DNA of 64,000 nucleotides from Neocallimastix lanati (nom. inval.) (lineage: Eukaryota > Neocallimastigomycota > Neocallimastigomycetes > Neocallimastigales > Neocallimastigaceae), in NCBI GenBank assembly GCA_016946835.1, contig JACVTC010000119.1:36001-100000 (forward strand), read 5' to 3'. This document shows positions 22,205 through 34,552 of this stretch, in pieces; within the stretch, counting starts at the first letter, position 1, and the number at the start of each line of letters is the position of its first letter. Both the position numbers and the translations under genes were made by a program. Below the pieces are notes generated by a model. That model made no database searches, was not told the DNA's origin, and saw only the letters and a list, made by a program, of their open reading frames with translations.

Positions 22205-23470
22205 ATGGATCTTGTTGTTTTTGACATCCAAGTGATTGGTCCTGAGGCTAAGAAAGAAGATATTTCCTGAGGCTAAGATTTATTTGCTATTTGATAGATT
22301 TCTAGCAAAATCGGAATCTGTATAACCAACTAATTTTCCAATAATTTTATACAAAATATATAATACTTTTTTAGTTTGATTTGAATATTTAAGAACATTA
22401 ACTACCATGTTCTAATCTGACGTTGTTGGATTTGAATTTTTTTTCTCAATACTTTAATAATGAAGAAGGATACATCAGAGCATGTTGATTTAGATATGTG
22501 CATTAAAAGACCAACTGCGCTCTGGTAGGTAGTCTAATCAAATGGAGTTTTGTTAAGTAATTAATTAATTAAATTTTACATCATCACTCGTACATGGAGT
22601 AGAAGCTTTTTTTTTTTTTTTTGATTTTCTTTAATAATATTATATTTCTTTAAAACATTTTCAAAGTAATTTTCTTGGGAAAATGTATATCTTAATTTAT
22701 TTTTTTCTAGTATTTAAACCTAAAATGTGATTGATCATCTTTGCATTTAGATATCTTAATAATATTAATAATTTTAGTAATTTTAGACATTTCTTTTTTC
22801 ATACTACTTGTGATTAACATGTCATCTACATACAATTATACATATTACATTATTTTTTATTGTCTCATCTAACGAATAAGCACTGTTCACTTTCTAATGG
22901 ATATAGTCCTTTTACAATTAAAAATTTACTAATTATTTGATTCCATTCGCGACCAGTCAGCTTTCTAACCGTATGATAGCCTATTTAACTTACAGTAACC
23001 TTTGTCATAATCTTCATGGCTTTCAAGTAAATTCATATGAATATCATTGTGTAATTCGGCATTGAGGTATGCACCTTTCATATCTAATATTTTTTTTTTG
23101 GATACTCCAATTGAATAAAGAAGTAATAGCAATGATCATTCTTAAAATTTCAACTGGTATTGTTGGAGAAAAAGTTAAATCGTAATCTACATCTTCTTTT
23201 GATTATATACTTTTATGACGAGTCTTACTTTTTTACTTTTCCAAATTATTATTATCATTATATTTTTTTAATTGAATATCCATCCTGGGCTTAACGGTTT
23301 AATTCTTTCTGGAAGTGTGGAGATAAAACGTCATTGTATTGATTTCTTTTTAGTTCTGGAGTTCTACAACCTTCGTAGGCAACAGCTTCAAAATAATTCT
23401 TTGGACTATCATTTATAATATAAGATTTCCTTTATTTTGCGAACTCTATATTTATTGTTCTCACATGGCA
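22205..23470 (-). pseudogene. Ty1/copia pol remnant (RT to RNase H)
   Basis: The minus strand carries, in the correct order but in shifting frames with stops, hallmarks of Ty1/copia polymerase. About 23190 has DYDLTFSPTIPVEILR (usual ETFAPV...IR), about 23085 LDMKGAYLNAEL (usual LDVKSAFLNGEL), about 22830 YVDDMLITSS (RT palm YVDD), about 22540 YQSAVGLLMHIS (YQSAVGSLMYL), about 22320 LVGYTDSDFA (RNase H), and about 22230 ITWMSKTTRS (usual ITWSSKKQ). Several frameshifts and stops show it is dead. No LTRs were found around it. It is a different superfamily from the Ty3 elements in the window. Confidence 0.85.
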
Positions 23471-23816
23471 TACCAGGTCCTTTAACTTTAATTATTATTT
23501 TTGTTTATTGCTATTATTATTATTATTATTATTAATTATTAATTATTAATTATTAATTATTATTATTATTATTATTAATTATTATTATTAATTATTATTA
23601 TTATTATTAATTATTATTATTATTAATTATTATTATTTTTGTTTATTGCTATTATTATTATTATTATTATTATATTTTTTGTATTATTAAGTTTTCACAA
23701 CAATTTTTAATAAAAAATAAAAAAAAAAAAAAATTACAAAGATTTTTTTATTTATTGTTTAAAATTTAATAAAAAAAATGTACAAAAAATTTTTTTATTT
23801 TATTATTTAAAATTTA

Positions 23817-23854
<38 letters not shown>

Positions 23855-24060
23855 GGTCATCAAAATATTTTTGATATTGAAATAGAATTTGATACAATAA
23901 CTTTATTTAAATCATCATGGCATTAATAATAATAATAATAACCTAAATACTTTTAATTATTCTTTAGGAAAAAGCTGCCTATGATAATTATTCAAAGAGC
24001 GGATTATTTAGAAATATAATTTATTCGGAAAATAAATATTTATTATTAAAAAAAAAAAAA
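23471..24060. other. (ATT)n and poly-A low-complexity region
   Basis: ATT-rich arrays at about 23510-23675, with the phrase TTTTTGTTTATTGCTATTAT occurring twice (about 23498 and 23636), then poly-A tracts. No gene seen. Confidence 0.6.
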
Positions 24061-24082
24061 TTTTAAAATAAATATGTATATT

Positions 24083-24142
24083 AAGTTTTTATTCTTCATA
24101 TATAGGATAATAAATTATCCTATTTATGACAAATAGAAACTT
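24083..24142. repeat. 29-bp-stem hairpin, copy 1
   Basis: Arms 24083-24111 and 24114-24142 around a 2-nt AA loop, about 25 of 29 pairs, with core AGGATAAT/ATTATCCT. A second, better-matched copy lies at 24582-24641. Confidence 0.75.
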
Positions 24143-24234
24143 TATAATTTAAATCTTAACTTAATAAATATTTAAAAATTTCATATAATTTTTTTTTTTT
24201 TTTTTTAAATCTTTTATAGATTTGTATTTTTATT

Positions 24235-24775
24235 AGCAATGAAGACAATAAAAACTACTATTATAATTTAATAATATTTTTAATTTTTAATTAAATAAGT
24301 ATAGTTATTTTACTTATTGATTGTCCTCCAATAATTAAAAGTCATTGCTTAATTATTTATATATATGTATATTTATATTTATAAAAATATATATATATAT
24401 ATATTTTTAAAATTTTTAATTTTAAAAATTCTACTGTTTTCTTTAGATTATATATTTTTATAATTAATAAAAATTTATACCGAAATACTATATATATTAT
24501 ATATACATAAATTTCATATGAATACAAAAAAGTATAAATATTTATAATTATAAAAAAAAAAATTAACAAATATATGTATATAAGTTTTTATTCTTCATAT
24601 ATAGGATAATAAATTATCCTATTTATGAAAAATAAAAACTTTATAACTTAAATATTATAAAATATATATATATAATTAAATAATCGCTTTTAATTATTGA
24701 ACTATATTTATTTATTTACTTAAAATTATAAATATTATAAAATTATAATAGTTTTTATTGTCTTAATGTTATATA
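24235..24775. repeat. Imperfect inverted repeat, arms about 110-130 bp
   Basis: The left arm starts near AAGACAATAAAAACTACTAT (24243). The right arm ends near ATAGTTTTTATTGTCTTAAT (24750-24769) as its reverse complement, and CAATAATTAAAAG in the left arm pairs with CTTTTAATTATTG in the right. The structure suggests a decayed foldback or MITE-like element. No coding content. Confidence 0.6.
24582..24641. repeat. 29-bp-stem hairpin, copy 2
   Basis: Arms 24582-24610 and 24613-24641, loop AA, 27 of 29 pairs. Near-duplicate of 24083-24142. Confidence 0.8.
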
Positions 24776-25664
24776 TATATATATATATTTCTATTATTTT
24801 ATTTTATTTTATTTTATTTTATTTTTTTATAAATATTTAAATTTAAAAATTCAACTTTTTTCTTTAAATTATATTTTTATAATTAATAAAATTATAGAGA
24901 ATAATTATCTTAAAAAATTCATTCTGAAATATTATCCATTAGATATTTTATATATATATTAAAATTTTAATAATTTTTTATAAAAATTAAGTATATATAC
25001 AATATTTTATCTTTCTATATAAATATATATTATAGATATACCTATATAAAAATTTCAGTATAATTTTTACTGTGAATTATTATAATGTTCATAATGTATT
25101 AATGTATTATAATTAGTTTTGATTGATTTAAAATATATATATAAAATAAAAAAAAAAAAAAATAAAAATATGATTTATACACCAAAAGTTTTTCAACATA
25201 GATTTTAAATTTTAATATGTCATATAATTCAAATACTATACAAGAATACAAGAATATATTTCTGAAATTTATATTTTCTTGAATAATTTTTTTTTTCCAG
25301 ATTAATATATATATAATTTTCTTTTCTATTTATATGCAATTTTTATATGTCATAAATTATACTTTTCTATTTTTTTATATATAATATTTATAATATTTTC
25401 TTTTAATATTATTATCATTTAATTTTTTTTTTTTTTTTTAACAAAAAGAAAATATAAAAATATATATAATTTTATAAATATTTTTTAGATAATTTTTTAT
25501 TTGATCAAAATTAAAAATTAAAAAAAAAAAAAAAAAAACATTATCATTACTATTATTGCTATTACTGTTAGTATTATGCAATAAAATAAAAATAAGAATT
25601 ACATTTCAAATCCTATTACTATTATATTAATATTATTAAACAATTTCATAATTTAAAAAAAAAA

Positions 25665-25865
25665 ATGATTTTACAAATTATTATTTTGGTATTACTTCTA
25701 TCAAAACTAAGTATATTTTATAATATATATATTATTACCTAAATACAATCATTTGTAACACATATAGCACTATAATTTAATAATAGAATTAATAATTAAA
25801 TTCAATTAAAAAAATTATACATATATATATCCAAAATAATTAAAAAATATATATATATTAAAAAT

Positions 25866-25901
<36 letters not shown>

Positions 25902-28647
25902 GGTAATACCGAAAAACAAATTGTTATTAATGGTATAGCAAATACCTGTTATTCGGATGACGTTTACTCAAAATATACAAAAGAATTCAATAACTACTCA
26001 AAAAAAAATAATTTAAATATTGTTCTGAACATCAACACTTTCACTAAAGAAAATTCTACGGTGGTTGTCAACCAATATGAATCAGTATTAGAATTTCTTT
26101 TTAAAAAGAAATCTACTAAATATGAACTCTATTTTTATGATAATATATTTACTAGTAAATATGGACCTTATTTATTAAAATTAGACGATTGGGTATCCAA
26201 AGAGCAAATTGATATGTATAAGGATCTCGTTCCTGCAAAAACATGTATTTATAAAGGCAAATGGGTTTCATTTGTATGATTACATATATCATAATAAATT
26301 ATAAAAAATATAGATATTAAAAATTAATTATAAAATAATATAAACTTTACATTAATTATAGATATATATAAGGCTATTTTTATATTTTCAAAAATTTATA
26401 TTTCTAATAATATAATAATAATAATAATAATATATACATTATAATATATATATATATATATTTAATATTTTTAATATTACAGCCAATTAAAACGGATATC
26501 AGTGTTTTATATTATAATGATAAATATTTAAACAAGTATAATAAATCTGTACCTAAAACATGGAATGAGTTGTTGGAAACAGCTAAATATATTTATGATA
26601 AAGAAAAAGAATTGAATAATACTGAGTTTATAGCTTATAATGGATTATTTTCATGTAATATATTATTTTAATTTTATATTTCACCAATAATCAATAAAAA
26701 AATAAAAATAAAAATAAAAATAATATATTTATATATATATGAAATATTATCATAGGAAATCAAATCTAAATTAATAAAAATTAAAAAAATAAATAAAAAA
26801 AATAAAAAATAAATAAATAAAATAGATACAGAACTTGGTATGTGTTCACTTTATGAGTTTATCTATTCATATAGAGACTCATTAAATTCTTCATTCCCTG
26901 ATATTCAAAGTCCTCAAGTTGTTGAAGCTTTAAAAATGATAAAAAAATTAAAAGATACCATTTCTTCTGGTATTTAGAATAAAATAAAATATTACTATTA
27001 TTACTATATATATACTTAATATATATATATATAAATGGTAAATAATTAAATATATATATATATATACATGTATTTGTTTATATATAATATATAATATATA
27101 ATATATAATATGTACATTATTTATATGTTGATTAATATGATGTAGATGAAATTTTTCAAAAAGTAGAAGAATTTTCTGAAGAGTATTTCAGTTCAGGAAA
27201 TTTTTTATTTCAAAAATTTTGGTATTATCCTTGGTTCAATTATAACTTTACCATTCTTCCTGGAAATCATGAAAATATCTCTGGAAGTGCACTAGGAGGT
27301 TATAATTTAGGTATTAATAAATATATTAATGATGAGAAGAAGAATGCCGCACTAACAGTTTTCAAATTCCTCACTTCATATGAAATGCAAAGAAAATTAC
27401 TTCATAAGTACAAATATTTAACCTCTATTCCGAAGGTTTATGAGGATGAAGAAGTTTGTGCTAATTTTAATTGTGATCCCCTCAGAAGAGTTCAGATCAT
27501 AGAAAGACCAACTAATAAAACAAATAATTACAGTATCTATTCAGAAAAATTTAGAAATTATATTTATGAATATGTGTACGGAAATAAAAAGGTGAATGAA
27601 GTATTAGAAAAAGTAAATAATCTCACCAAAATTCATATTTTTTCAATTAATCCAAAGGATAATTTGCTGGGTCTCGTTACATTTATCATTGTTATGATAT
27701 GTTTGATTGCCATGCTTCTCTCCATCAGTTTACTCTACATTCAAAAGTTCAAACCATTCTTTTGCTTTTTATCCAACGATTACTGGATAATTTTTGTATT
27801 AGGTTCATGCATAATAATAAGCTCATCAATAACCGAAATAGGGTACTTGTACGTATATAAATGTCATCTCAAAATAATATTATTATGTATTGGCTACACC
27901 ATGAATATTGTTCCACTTTTATATAAATTAGTGATTAATTTCCCGGAGGAAAACAAAATTTCCATATTGATCTTAAATCATAGATATATTTTCCTGATGT
28001 GCTTTATCTTTCTCGATATTGTGATCAATGGTCTGAACTTTATAACACCCTATCAAATTACTAGTAATACCATTGTTAATGAAAAGAAGTATTACGTTTG
28101 TGAAATGAGACACAACTTTGGAAAAGCAATTCAAAATATATTAATTATCTATAAAATTTTAATAGCATTTATTATTATATTACTTATATTTATTGAATGG
28201 AATATGAGTAATCTTCATAAAGATATTAAATTTTTTGTGTCAGTCATTAGCATGGATATAGCATTTTTTATTATTTTAATTTCACTTCAAATTAATAATA
28301 TTAAAAAAAAGGATTATTTGGCTTATAGATACATCTTAACATTTACCACCATTATTTTGTCTGTAACAAATTACGTATTTATCTATGGTTTAAACATTAT
28401 TCGACCATTCATAAAATTGGAAAATGAAGAACTATCATTTCATAATGCTCAAAAACAGCAAAATAATAAATCTGAACAAAGTTGTAGTTTATCAATAAAG
28501 TCACCATTGGATTCTAGTTCTAGAAGTTCAACAAATTTCCATTCTATCGTTCAAAAGTTGACAGAATATCATTACAGATCAGAAAGTAATTCTTCAGGTT
28601 CTTTATCTTCTTTTTCTGACAATTTCAACAAAAATATTGATTTTTAA
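25665..28647 (+). CDS. Class C-like GPCR with bacterial-type solute-binding ectodomain
   Basis: Five-exon model: 25665-25710, 25903-26273, 26483-26654, 26826-26969, 27146-28647. All introns are GT-AG, 171-209 bp, and joining keeps one frame of 744 aa. Exon 1 encodes a signal peptide (MILQIIILVLLLSKLS). Residues about 17-410 resemble an extracellular solute-binding protein of ABC-importer type (TDISVLYYN, VPKTWNELLETA, SALGGYNLGINK, FLTSYEMQ). Seven hydrophobic segments follow (about 417-665). A Cys before TM3 (C484) and one in loop 2 (C563) could form the disulphide usual in class C receptors. The Ser/Asn-rich tail is cytoplasmic. Likely a plasma-membrane sensor of an extracellular small molecule, perhaps sugar; ligand and G protein are unknown. 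A paralogue is at 62443-64000. Splice sites were chosen by frame continuity; exon 2's end and exon 3's start are the least certain. Confidence 0.85.
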
Positions 28648-29589
28648 TTATTTAAAAAAAAAAAAAAAAAAAAAATTAAAAAATTATATTTTATATATAT
28701 ATATATTTAATATTTGTTTATTAAATATTTCAAGACAATATAATATATACATTTATACATATATTAAGAGATATTTTATAAATATTTTCTAATGATATTG
28801 ACTATGTTTTTTTCCTATATTATAATTTCAAAATATGTTATGTCAAAAATTAAATCTATTTATAAATAATTGATCTGAATTTAATCTAATTAAATATATA
28901 TATATATACAAAATTGAAATATTTATTCAATTTTTATATGAATAATTTAAATAAAAAAAATTATATACAAAATTTAAAATTAATTTTAATATAAAAATTT
29001 AAATAATAAAAATTCTCAATATTTTTTTTTTTTTTTTTTTTTATGTTAATCTTTCATATTTTTAAGAATATGTTCAACTTCTTTTCTAATTTTTTTATGT
29101 TAATCTTTCAGAAGAATTTCTTTGAACTACTTTTTTTTTTTTTTTTTTATTTTCATATCTTTAATAATTCCTTGAAATTCTTTCTTTTTAAGTTGTAACA
29201 TTACTGTTATTAACTTAACTTCATTTTTATCATTATATTGGGCTCATTTTCACTATAATTCTCGTGGTCTTTTTCATCATTAATTATCATCATTATTCTT
29301 ATTCCTTTTCATCATCAATTATCATCATTATTATTGATAATATCAGTAAAAAAATAAATAATTAAAAACAAAATAAATCAAAGAAATGTATTATCCAGTA
29401 AAAGTTCATATTAAAAGTTATTCTACTATAACTACTTTATGAATTTCTTCAAGATTTTCATAAAAAAGAAACAAAAAAAATAGAAGTAGGCAAACATATC
29501 TATTCCACCAAATGAAATCTATAAAAAAGGAAAATTAATTTTAAAATAGTTTATAATATATAACATATATCCTTCTAATATATTAGTTA
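28648..29589. other. AT-rich region with possible coding remnant
   Basis: Between about 29040 and 29300 the minus strand contains broken Glu/Lys/Asn-rich phrases (such as NDEKDHENYSENEPN), and a phrase TATGTTAATCTTTCA occurs twice. This may be a decayed gene, but no frame is long enough to call. Confidence 0.4.
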
Positions 29590-30232
29590 TAATTTATTAT
29601 TTATTATTTATTATTTATTATTTATTATTTATTATTCATTATTTATTATTTTATTATTTATTATTTATTATTTATTATTAATTATTTAATTATTTATTAT
29701 TTATTATTTATTATTTATTATTTATTATTTATTATTTATTATTTATTATGTATTATTTATTATTCAATTATTTATTATTTATTATTTAAAATTTATAATT
29801 TATAATTTATTATTTATAATCTATTATTTATTATTTATTATTTATTATTTATTTATTATTTATTATATATTATTTAATATTTATTATTTATTATTTATTT
29901 ATTATTTATTATATATTTATTATTTATTATATATTATTTAATATTATTTATTATTTATTATTTATTATTCAATTATTTATTATTTATTATTTTATTATTT
30001 ATTACATATATTATTTATTATTATTTATTATTTATTATTCAATTATTATTTATTATATATTATTTATTATATATTATTTATTATTATTTATTATTTATTA
30101 TTTATTATTCAATTATTATTTATTATATATTATTTATTATTATTTATTATTTATTATTTATTATTTATTATTTATTATGTATTAATGTATTATGTATTAT
30201 GTATTGTTTATTATGTATTATTATTTATTATT
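29590..30232. repeat. (TTATTTA)n heptanucleotide satellite 1
   Basis: A degenerate array of the 7-mer TTATTTA over about 640 bp, with interruptions of the types ATTCAATT and TATATTA. The same heptamer forms three other arrays in the window, two of them in the complementary orientation. Confidence 0.9.
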
Positions 30233-31079
30233 AAATTAAATATGCATATTTAATGCGAATAATTATAATTAATATATAATCAATTACTAATTAATAAAAG
30301 AAATATAAAGAAATATAAAGTATATATATATTTAATATTTTTTTAATAAAAAACAATTTTTTATTATTATTGTCGTTATCCATTGTATTCATAATAAATA
30401 AGAAAACAATTTTTTTTTAATTGGAAAATATATATAAAATAAAGTATTTAGGTTTAGTTTTTATATACATATATTTTACATATAACTACAATATATAGAA
30501 TTATTATAAAATAGAACCACGTTTTTTTTTTGTTGTTGTTATTTTTGTATCTTTGTTTCTTTTCATTTAAATGAAAAATAAACGAAATTTAATTTTAAAA
30601 ATTAAAGTTAAAAAAAAAAAAAATTAATTAAAAATAAGTGAATTAAAATATATATATTAATAAATCAATAATAAAATAACTAAATATTAACATATTTTCA
30701 ATTAAATAAATGAAATATACTTATAAAACATATACATTATTTAATTTAATTCAATTTTAAAAAATTTAAAATAAAAATATATATTAATAAATTTACATAT
30801 ATATTAATATCTTATAGTTAGATTATTATAAAAGCATAATAATATTTTAATATTAAAAGATATTTTTATACTTTATACTCTATTACCTATTACTCTTTAT
30901 ATAATATAATATTTTTTTTTTAAAAGTTATATTTAATTTAAAGTATATATTTTTATCAATTTTTTTTTTTTTCAACTAGCAATAAACTTTATTTCATAAT
31001 ATTTATTAAAAAAAAATAATAATAATAATATATGAAAATAAAATACATGAAAAAAAATTTTTTTATATTAATATTAAAA

Positions 31080-31950
31080 TTTTCGTTATGAGTTTTAAGG
31101 ACGAAATGGCCTCTAGCTCTTCCCATTATCAATGATAACTCTATATGGATAAAAATTATAATTCGAATCAACAAATAATTCTGCAAGATATTGAAAGATA
31201 TTATTAATAAAGGGCTTTTCTTTTCCCCTAACGGATTTTTAAGATTTCATACTACATTTCTATCAAGAAAGAGACATAATATGTAAACATTAATAAAAAT
31301 TTTCATTAACATATCGTATGAATTGTTGTAGTTTTTTTTCGTCCTAAATTCTTTGAATTTAGAACGAAAAAAAACTAGGTATGCTGTTACTTAACACCAT
31401 AACAAGGGCAATCTATTGGGTATCTTTCTTATAAAGTTTCACATCAAATTTGAATATATATTTAATTCGTCCAATCCAAAAAAAAAAAAAAAAAATATCC
31501 AATAGAAAATTATAAAAATAATATAGGAAGACTCTTTCCACTTTTTTAAAGTATCGAATCATCACTTTAGCAGAAAAACTAAGCATAGGAGGTATAAATA
31601 GTTCCTTAGACATATTATAAATAGTGGCATTGGAAGTCTTACTTTTAACCCAAAAACTCCAAAAAATAAGTCTTAATTAAAAAGCAGTGTTCTTTTTATT
31701 TGATCCTAGTAAAGAACTAAACTGAACTAAGGGCAAAGGGAAACAAGAATATGAGTTTTAAAATAAAAAGGTACATTCCTATTGGTTAAAAATATAAAGA
31801 ATGAATTAATAATTTATTTTGTTGTTCATCTGAGCAATAATTGGTCAACAAAATAATTTCATCAGCGAATAGGCCACTACAATCCTTTTTTCTTTCAGGA
31901 ACAACCTTGGCAATCATTAAAATAATACTAACTATTTTTATTCAAAGTTC
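31080..31950 (-). pseudogene. LINE-like (non-LTR) reverse transcriptase remnant
   Basis: On the minus strand near 31875-31830 the phrase SGLFADEIILLTNYCSD matches the RT palm context of LINE polymerases (usual GLLFADDIVLL), with the second Asp replaced by Glu. Downstream (31650-31440) the phrase ATIYNMSKELFIPPMLSFSA resembles the region after the palm. Near 31420, DCPCYGVK...H recalls the C-terminal Cys/His motif of LINE ORF2. Frames are broken and the remnant is short. Assignment to a clade is not possible. Confidence 0.5.
31329..31377. repeat. 23-bp-stem hairpin inside the LINE-like remnant
   Basis: Arms 31329-31351 and 31355-31377 with loop TTT; 22 of 23 pairs match. The arms combine a T8 run with CGTCCTAAATTC, so the pairing is not merely simple-sequence complementarity. 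Confidence 0.8.
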
Positions 31951-32722
31951 ATATTCAATATAACATTTTAAAAATTTTATCAATGAGTTCTAACTCTAAT
32001 ATATATATTAAAAAATATAAAATTAATATATAATACATAATAATAAATAATTATTTATTTATATTAATAACTCTGTCACAAAAAAAAATGAATTAATTTT
32101 TATACCTAACATAAAAGATTTTTTTTTTTTTTTTTCAATTTATTTTATTTTTTTATTTTTTTATTTTTTTTTTTTTTTTTATTTTTATTTTTAATTTATT
32201 TTAATTTATTTTTTTTTTTTTTTTTTTTTTTTTGTATATGTTAATTTGATTATAATGAAAAATTACTTTAAAAAAAATCTCTAAAATTAAAAATTTCTAA
32301 AATAAAAAAATATTATTAAACTAAATTTTTTAATTTGTTTTAATAAAAACAATTTACTTCTTATGAAAAAAGTATATATATCTATTTCTCTTAAATATAT
32401 TTGTTTTAAAAAAAATATTTACTTTTTGTAGTTTAATAAAATAAAAAAAAACTTATAACATTATTTTTCATTAAAAGAAAAAATAAAAATTTTAATATAA
32501 ATCGGTAGTATTTTTCATTAAAAGAAAAAATAAAAATTTTAATATAAATCGGTAGTATTAAGTATTATGATTTATCATATATAGTTCATTTATAAAATGA
32601 TGATTAATGAATTTTTTTAAAAAAAAAAAAAAAAAAATATCAAAAAAATATCAAATTATCTTTTTTTTTCGATTTTGTTTTGGTAAATTTTTTTTTTTTT
32701 TTAATTATATATTAATGAAATA
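31951..32722. other. AT-rich region downstream of the HMG-box gene
   Basis: Poly-T blocks at 32119-32232, then a 47-bp perfect tandem duplication (32464-32557). The last few hundred bases are the likely 3' UTR of the HMG-box gene; no polyadenylation site can be fixed with confidence. Confidence 0.5.
32464..32557. repeat. Perfect 47-bp tandem duplication
   Basis: Units 32464-32510 and 32511-32557 are identical, each ending ATAAATCGGTAGTA. Confidence 0.95.
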
Positions 32723-34552
32723 TTATGAAGAATTTGTTTTTTGCTTCTTTGCTTCTAACCACATTTCCATTTCTATAGCATAACGTTTCTTATCTTCTTC
32801 AGATTTTTGAATATATTTAGCCTTATCTTCAGCAGATAATTCTTTCCAAGCAGCAGATATCATTTTACTAATCAAACCTAATGAATTCTTTGGATATTTA
32901 GCTGTATATTGTGGACGAACTTCACGAAGGAAAAATAAGAAACCAGAAGATGGATGCTTTGGTTGAGTTGGATCTTTTGGGGCACGAAGTCTTCTCTTTG
33001 GGAGAGGAGTCATTGGGAATGGAGGCATTCCAACAGATTGAGGATAACCTAGATATCCGAAATTGGCAGCGGCAGCTGCAGCGGCAACTGCTGCTCCTTC
33101 TTGAACTTCATGTGCACTTTGTGGAGATGGTTGAGAAAGTGCAGATTGTCCAAGTGGTAAACCAACACTAGTTGGACTAACCTTCTTTCCACGGAAGTTT
33201 TCACGTTGTGCTTTGGCTAACTTTTGAATGTTATCAAAATCTTTACGTAAACGCTTAGCTTCTTCATAAAATTTGTTCTTTTCTTCTTCTGGAAGGAATT
33301 TCCAAGCTTCACCAACACGTTTACTTACTTCAGATACTGACATATCTGGATGTTCATTCTTAATCTTAGGACGAGTTGTACGGTTAAAAAGAAGGTATGC
33401 ATTTGGCGGTTGTTTAATTGGAACTGTTTGATATCCAAATGGAATTGGTGGAAAAGCATATGGACCATAAGGATAATACATTGATGGGGAACCTATAGAA
33501 CCAGAGTTTGATGGAGATCCATCTTGTACAGCTCTGTTACTTCTCTTCTTTCTTGTATAATTTGGACGACGAGTATATACATAATCTGGGTGTTCACGAT
33601 CAAAATTATTCTTTAACATTTGCGCTTGAAGAATAAAGTTATTTTTTAAATCCTTATTAATTGAACAAAAAAAAAAAAAAATACACAATAATATTTAATT
33701 AATAAATCACTTCTGATACAATTTACATCAAATTATATATACAAATATTATATTTTCATATTTTTAATCTTTTTTATAATTTCTTATTTAATATATAAGA
33801 TTAAACTAAATAATAATGAATTAAAATCTACTTACTGCATCCATCTTAGCCCATTCATCACCTAAAATAGTACTTATTTCAGAAGTAGCAAGTGTAGGGT
33901 TTTGTGAAGAAAGCTCTCTTCTTCTCTTTACAGAGAAAATAAGAAATGCGTTCATTGGACGCTTCACCTTTGGAGTTGGAGAACCATTATTTGGAGTAGA
34001 ATTATCAACAGATAAAGCATCTTCATCAGTTTCAATACCTAAATTTTGTTGAAGTGGTTTTTGAAGGTCAGCATGAAGTCCAACAAATTGTTGGTTACCC
34101 CAGCGAGCTTGGTTATTACCATTTAAAGCCTTGTCAACAGTACGGTCAGTATCAACATACTCCATCATATGATTAGAATTTTCAAAACCTGTTTGAGCAC
34201 CAGGACGTGATGCTTCTGATTGCAAAGTTTGTAATGTATGATGTTGTTGAGCCTGTGAAAATTGAGGTTGTTCTCTTTGAGCAGAACGTTCAGATAAAGA
34301 TTGAAGTTGTTGTTGCTGAGAATAAACTTGGTCAGCATGTTGAACAGCTGTATTATCAGCAACCATAAAGGTAGGATCTTGTACACCATAAAGGTCAAAA
34401 GATTGTGAAGTTATATCAGATAATTTATTTCCTTGTTGAGTTTGACGAGCTCTTTGTCTATTAGCATGTTGTTGCGGGACTTGTCTTTGTTGAGACTGTG
34501 ATTGGAATTGCACCTGTTGCTGTTGCAACATTCGAGGATTATAATGAAACAT
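32723..34552 (-). CDS. Triple HMG-box DNA-binding protein (MATA-type box plus two HMGB-type boxes)
   Basis: Two exons on the minus strand, 34552-33836 and 33652-32723. The 183-bp intron has donor GTAAGT and acceptor AATAAG. Together they encode 548 aa. Residues 1-190 are Gln-rich and disordered, typical of activation regions. Box 1 (about 195-270) opens with VKRPMNAFLIF and ends HPDYVYTRRP, the signature of fungal MATA/SOX-type sequence-specific boxes; the intron interrupts it after EWAKMDA. Box 2 (about 316-380, IKQPPNAYLLF...GEAWKFL) and box 3 (about 470-539, PKHPSSGFLFF...AAWKEL) are HMGB-like. A poly-Ala stretch lies between boxes 2 and 3. It is likely nuclear and binds or bends DNA. The first box invites comparison with mating-type regulators, but no mating locus neighbours are visible. 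Confidence 0.9.

Noticed and set aside
24357-24569. 70-aa Tyr/Ile-rich minus frame
   Set aside because: Low-complexity translation inside the inverted-repeat region without protein-like features.
26825-26832. Acceptor AG at 26830-26831 for receptor exon 3
   Set aside because: It would create a TAA at the junction; the AG at 26824-26825 keeps the frame.
27385-28647. Receptor gene as a 420-aa single-exon protein starting at 27385
   Set aside because: The same frame is open upstream from 27146 and joins to three further coding exons and a signal-peptide exon by in-phase GT-AG introns.
29590-30232. Heptamer array as a CRISPR or telomere repeat
   Set aside because: No spacers between units, so not CRISPR; TTATTTA lacks the G-rich strand of telomeric repeats and is internal.
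33653-33688. ATG at 33688 as start of a separate HMG protein
   Set aside because: The first residues (MCIFFFFCSINK) are intron sequence read through a poly-T tract; the exon joins in phase to the upstream half of HMG box 1.
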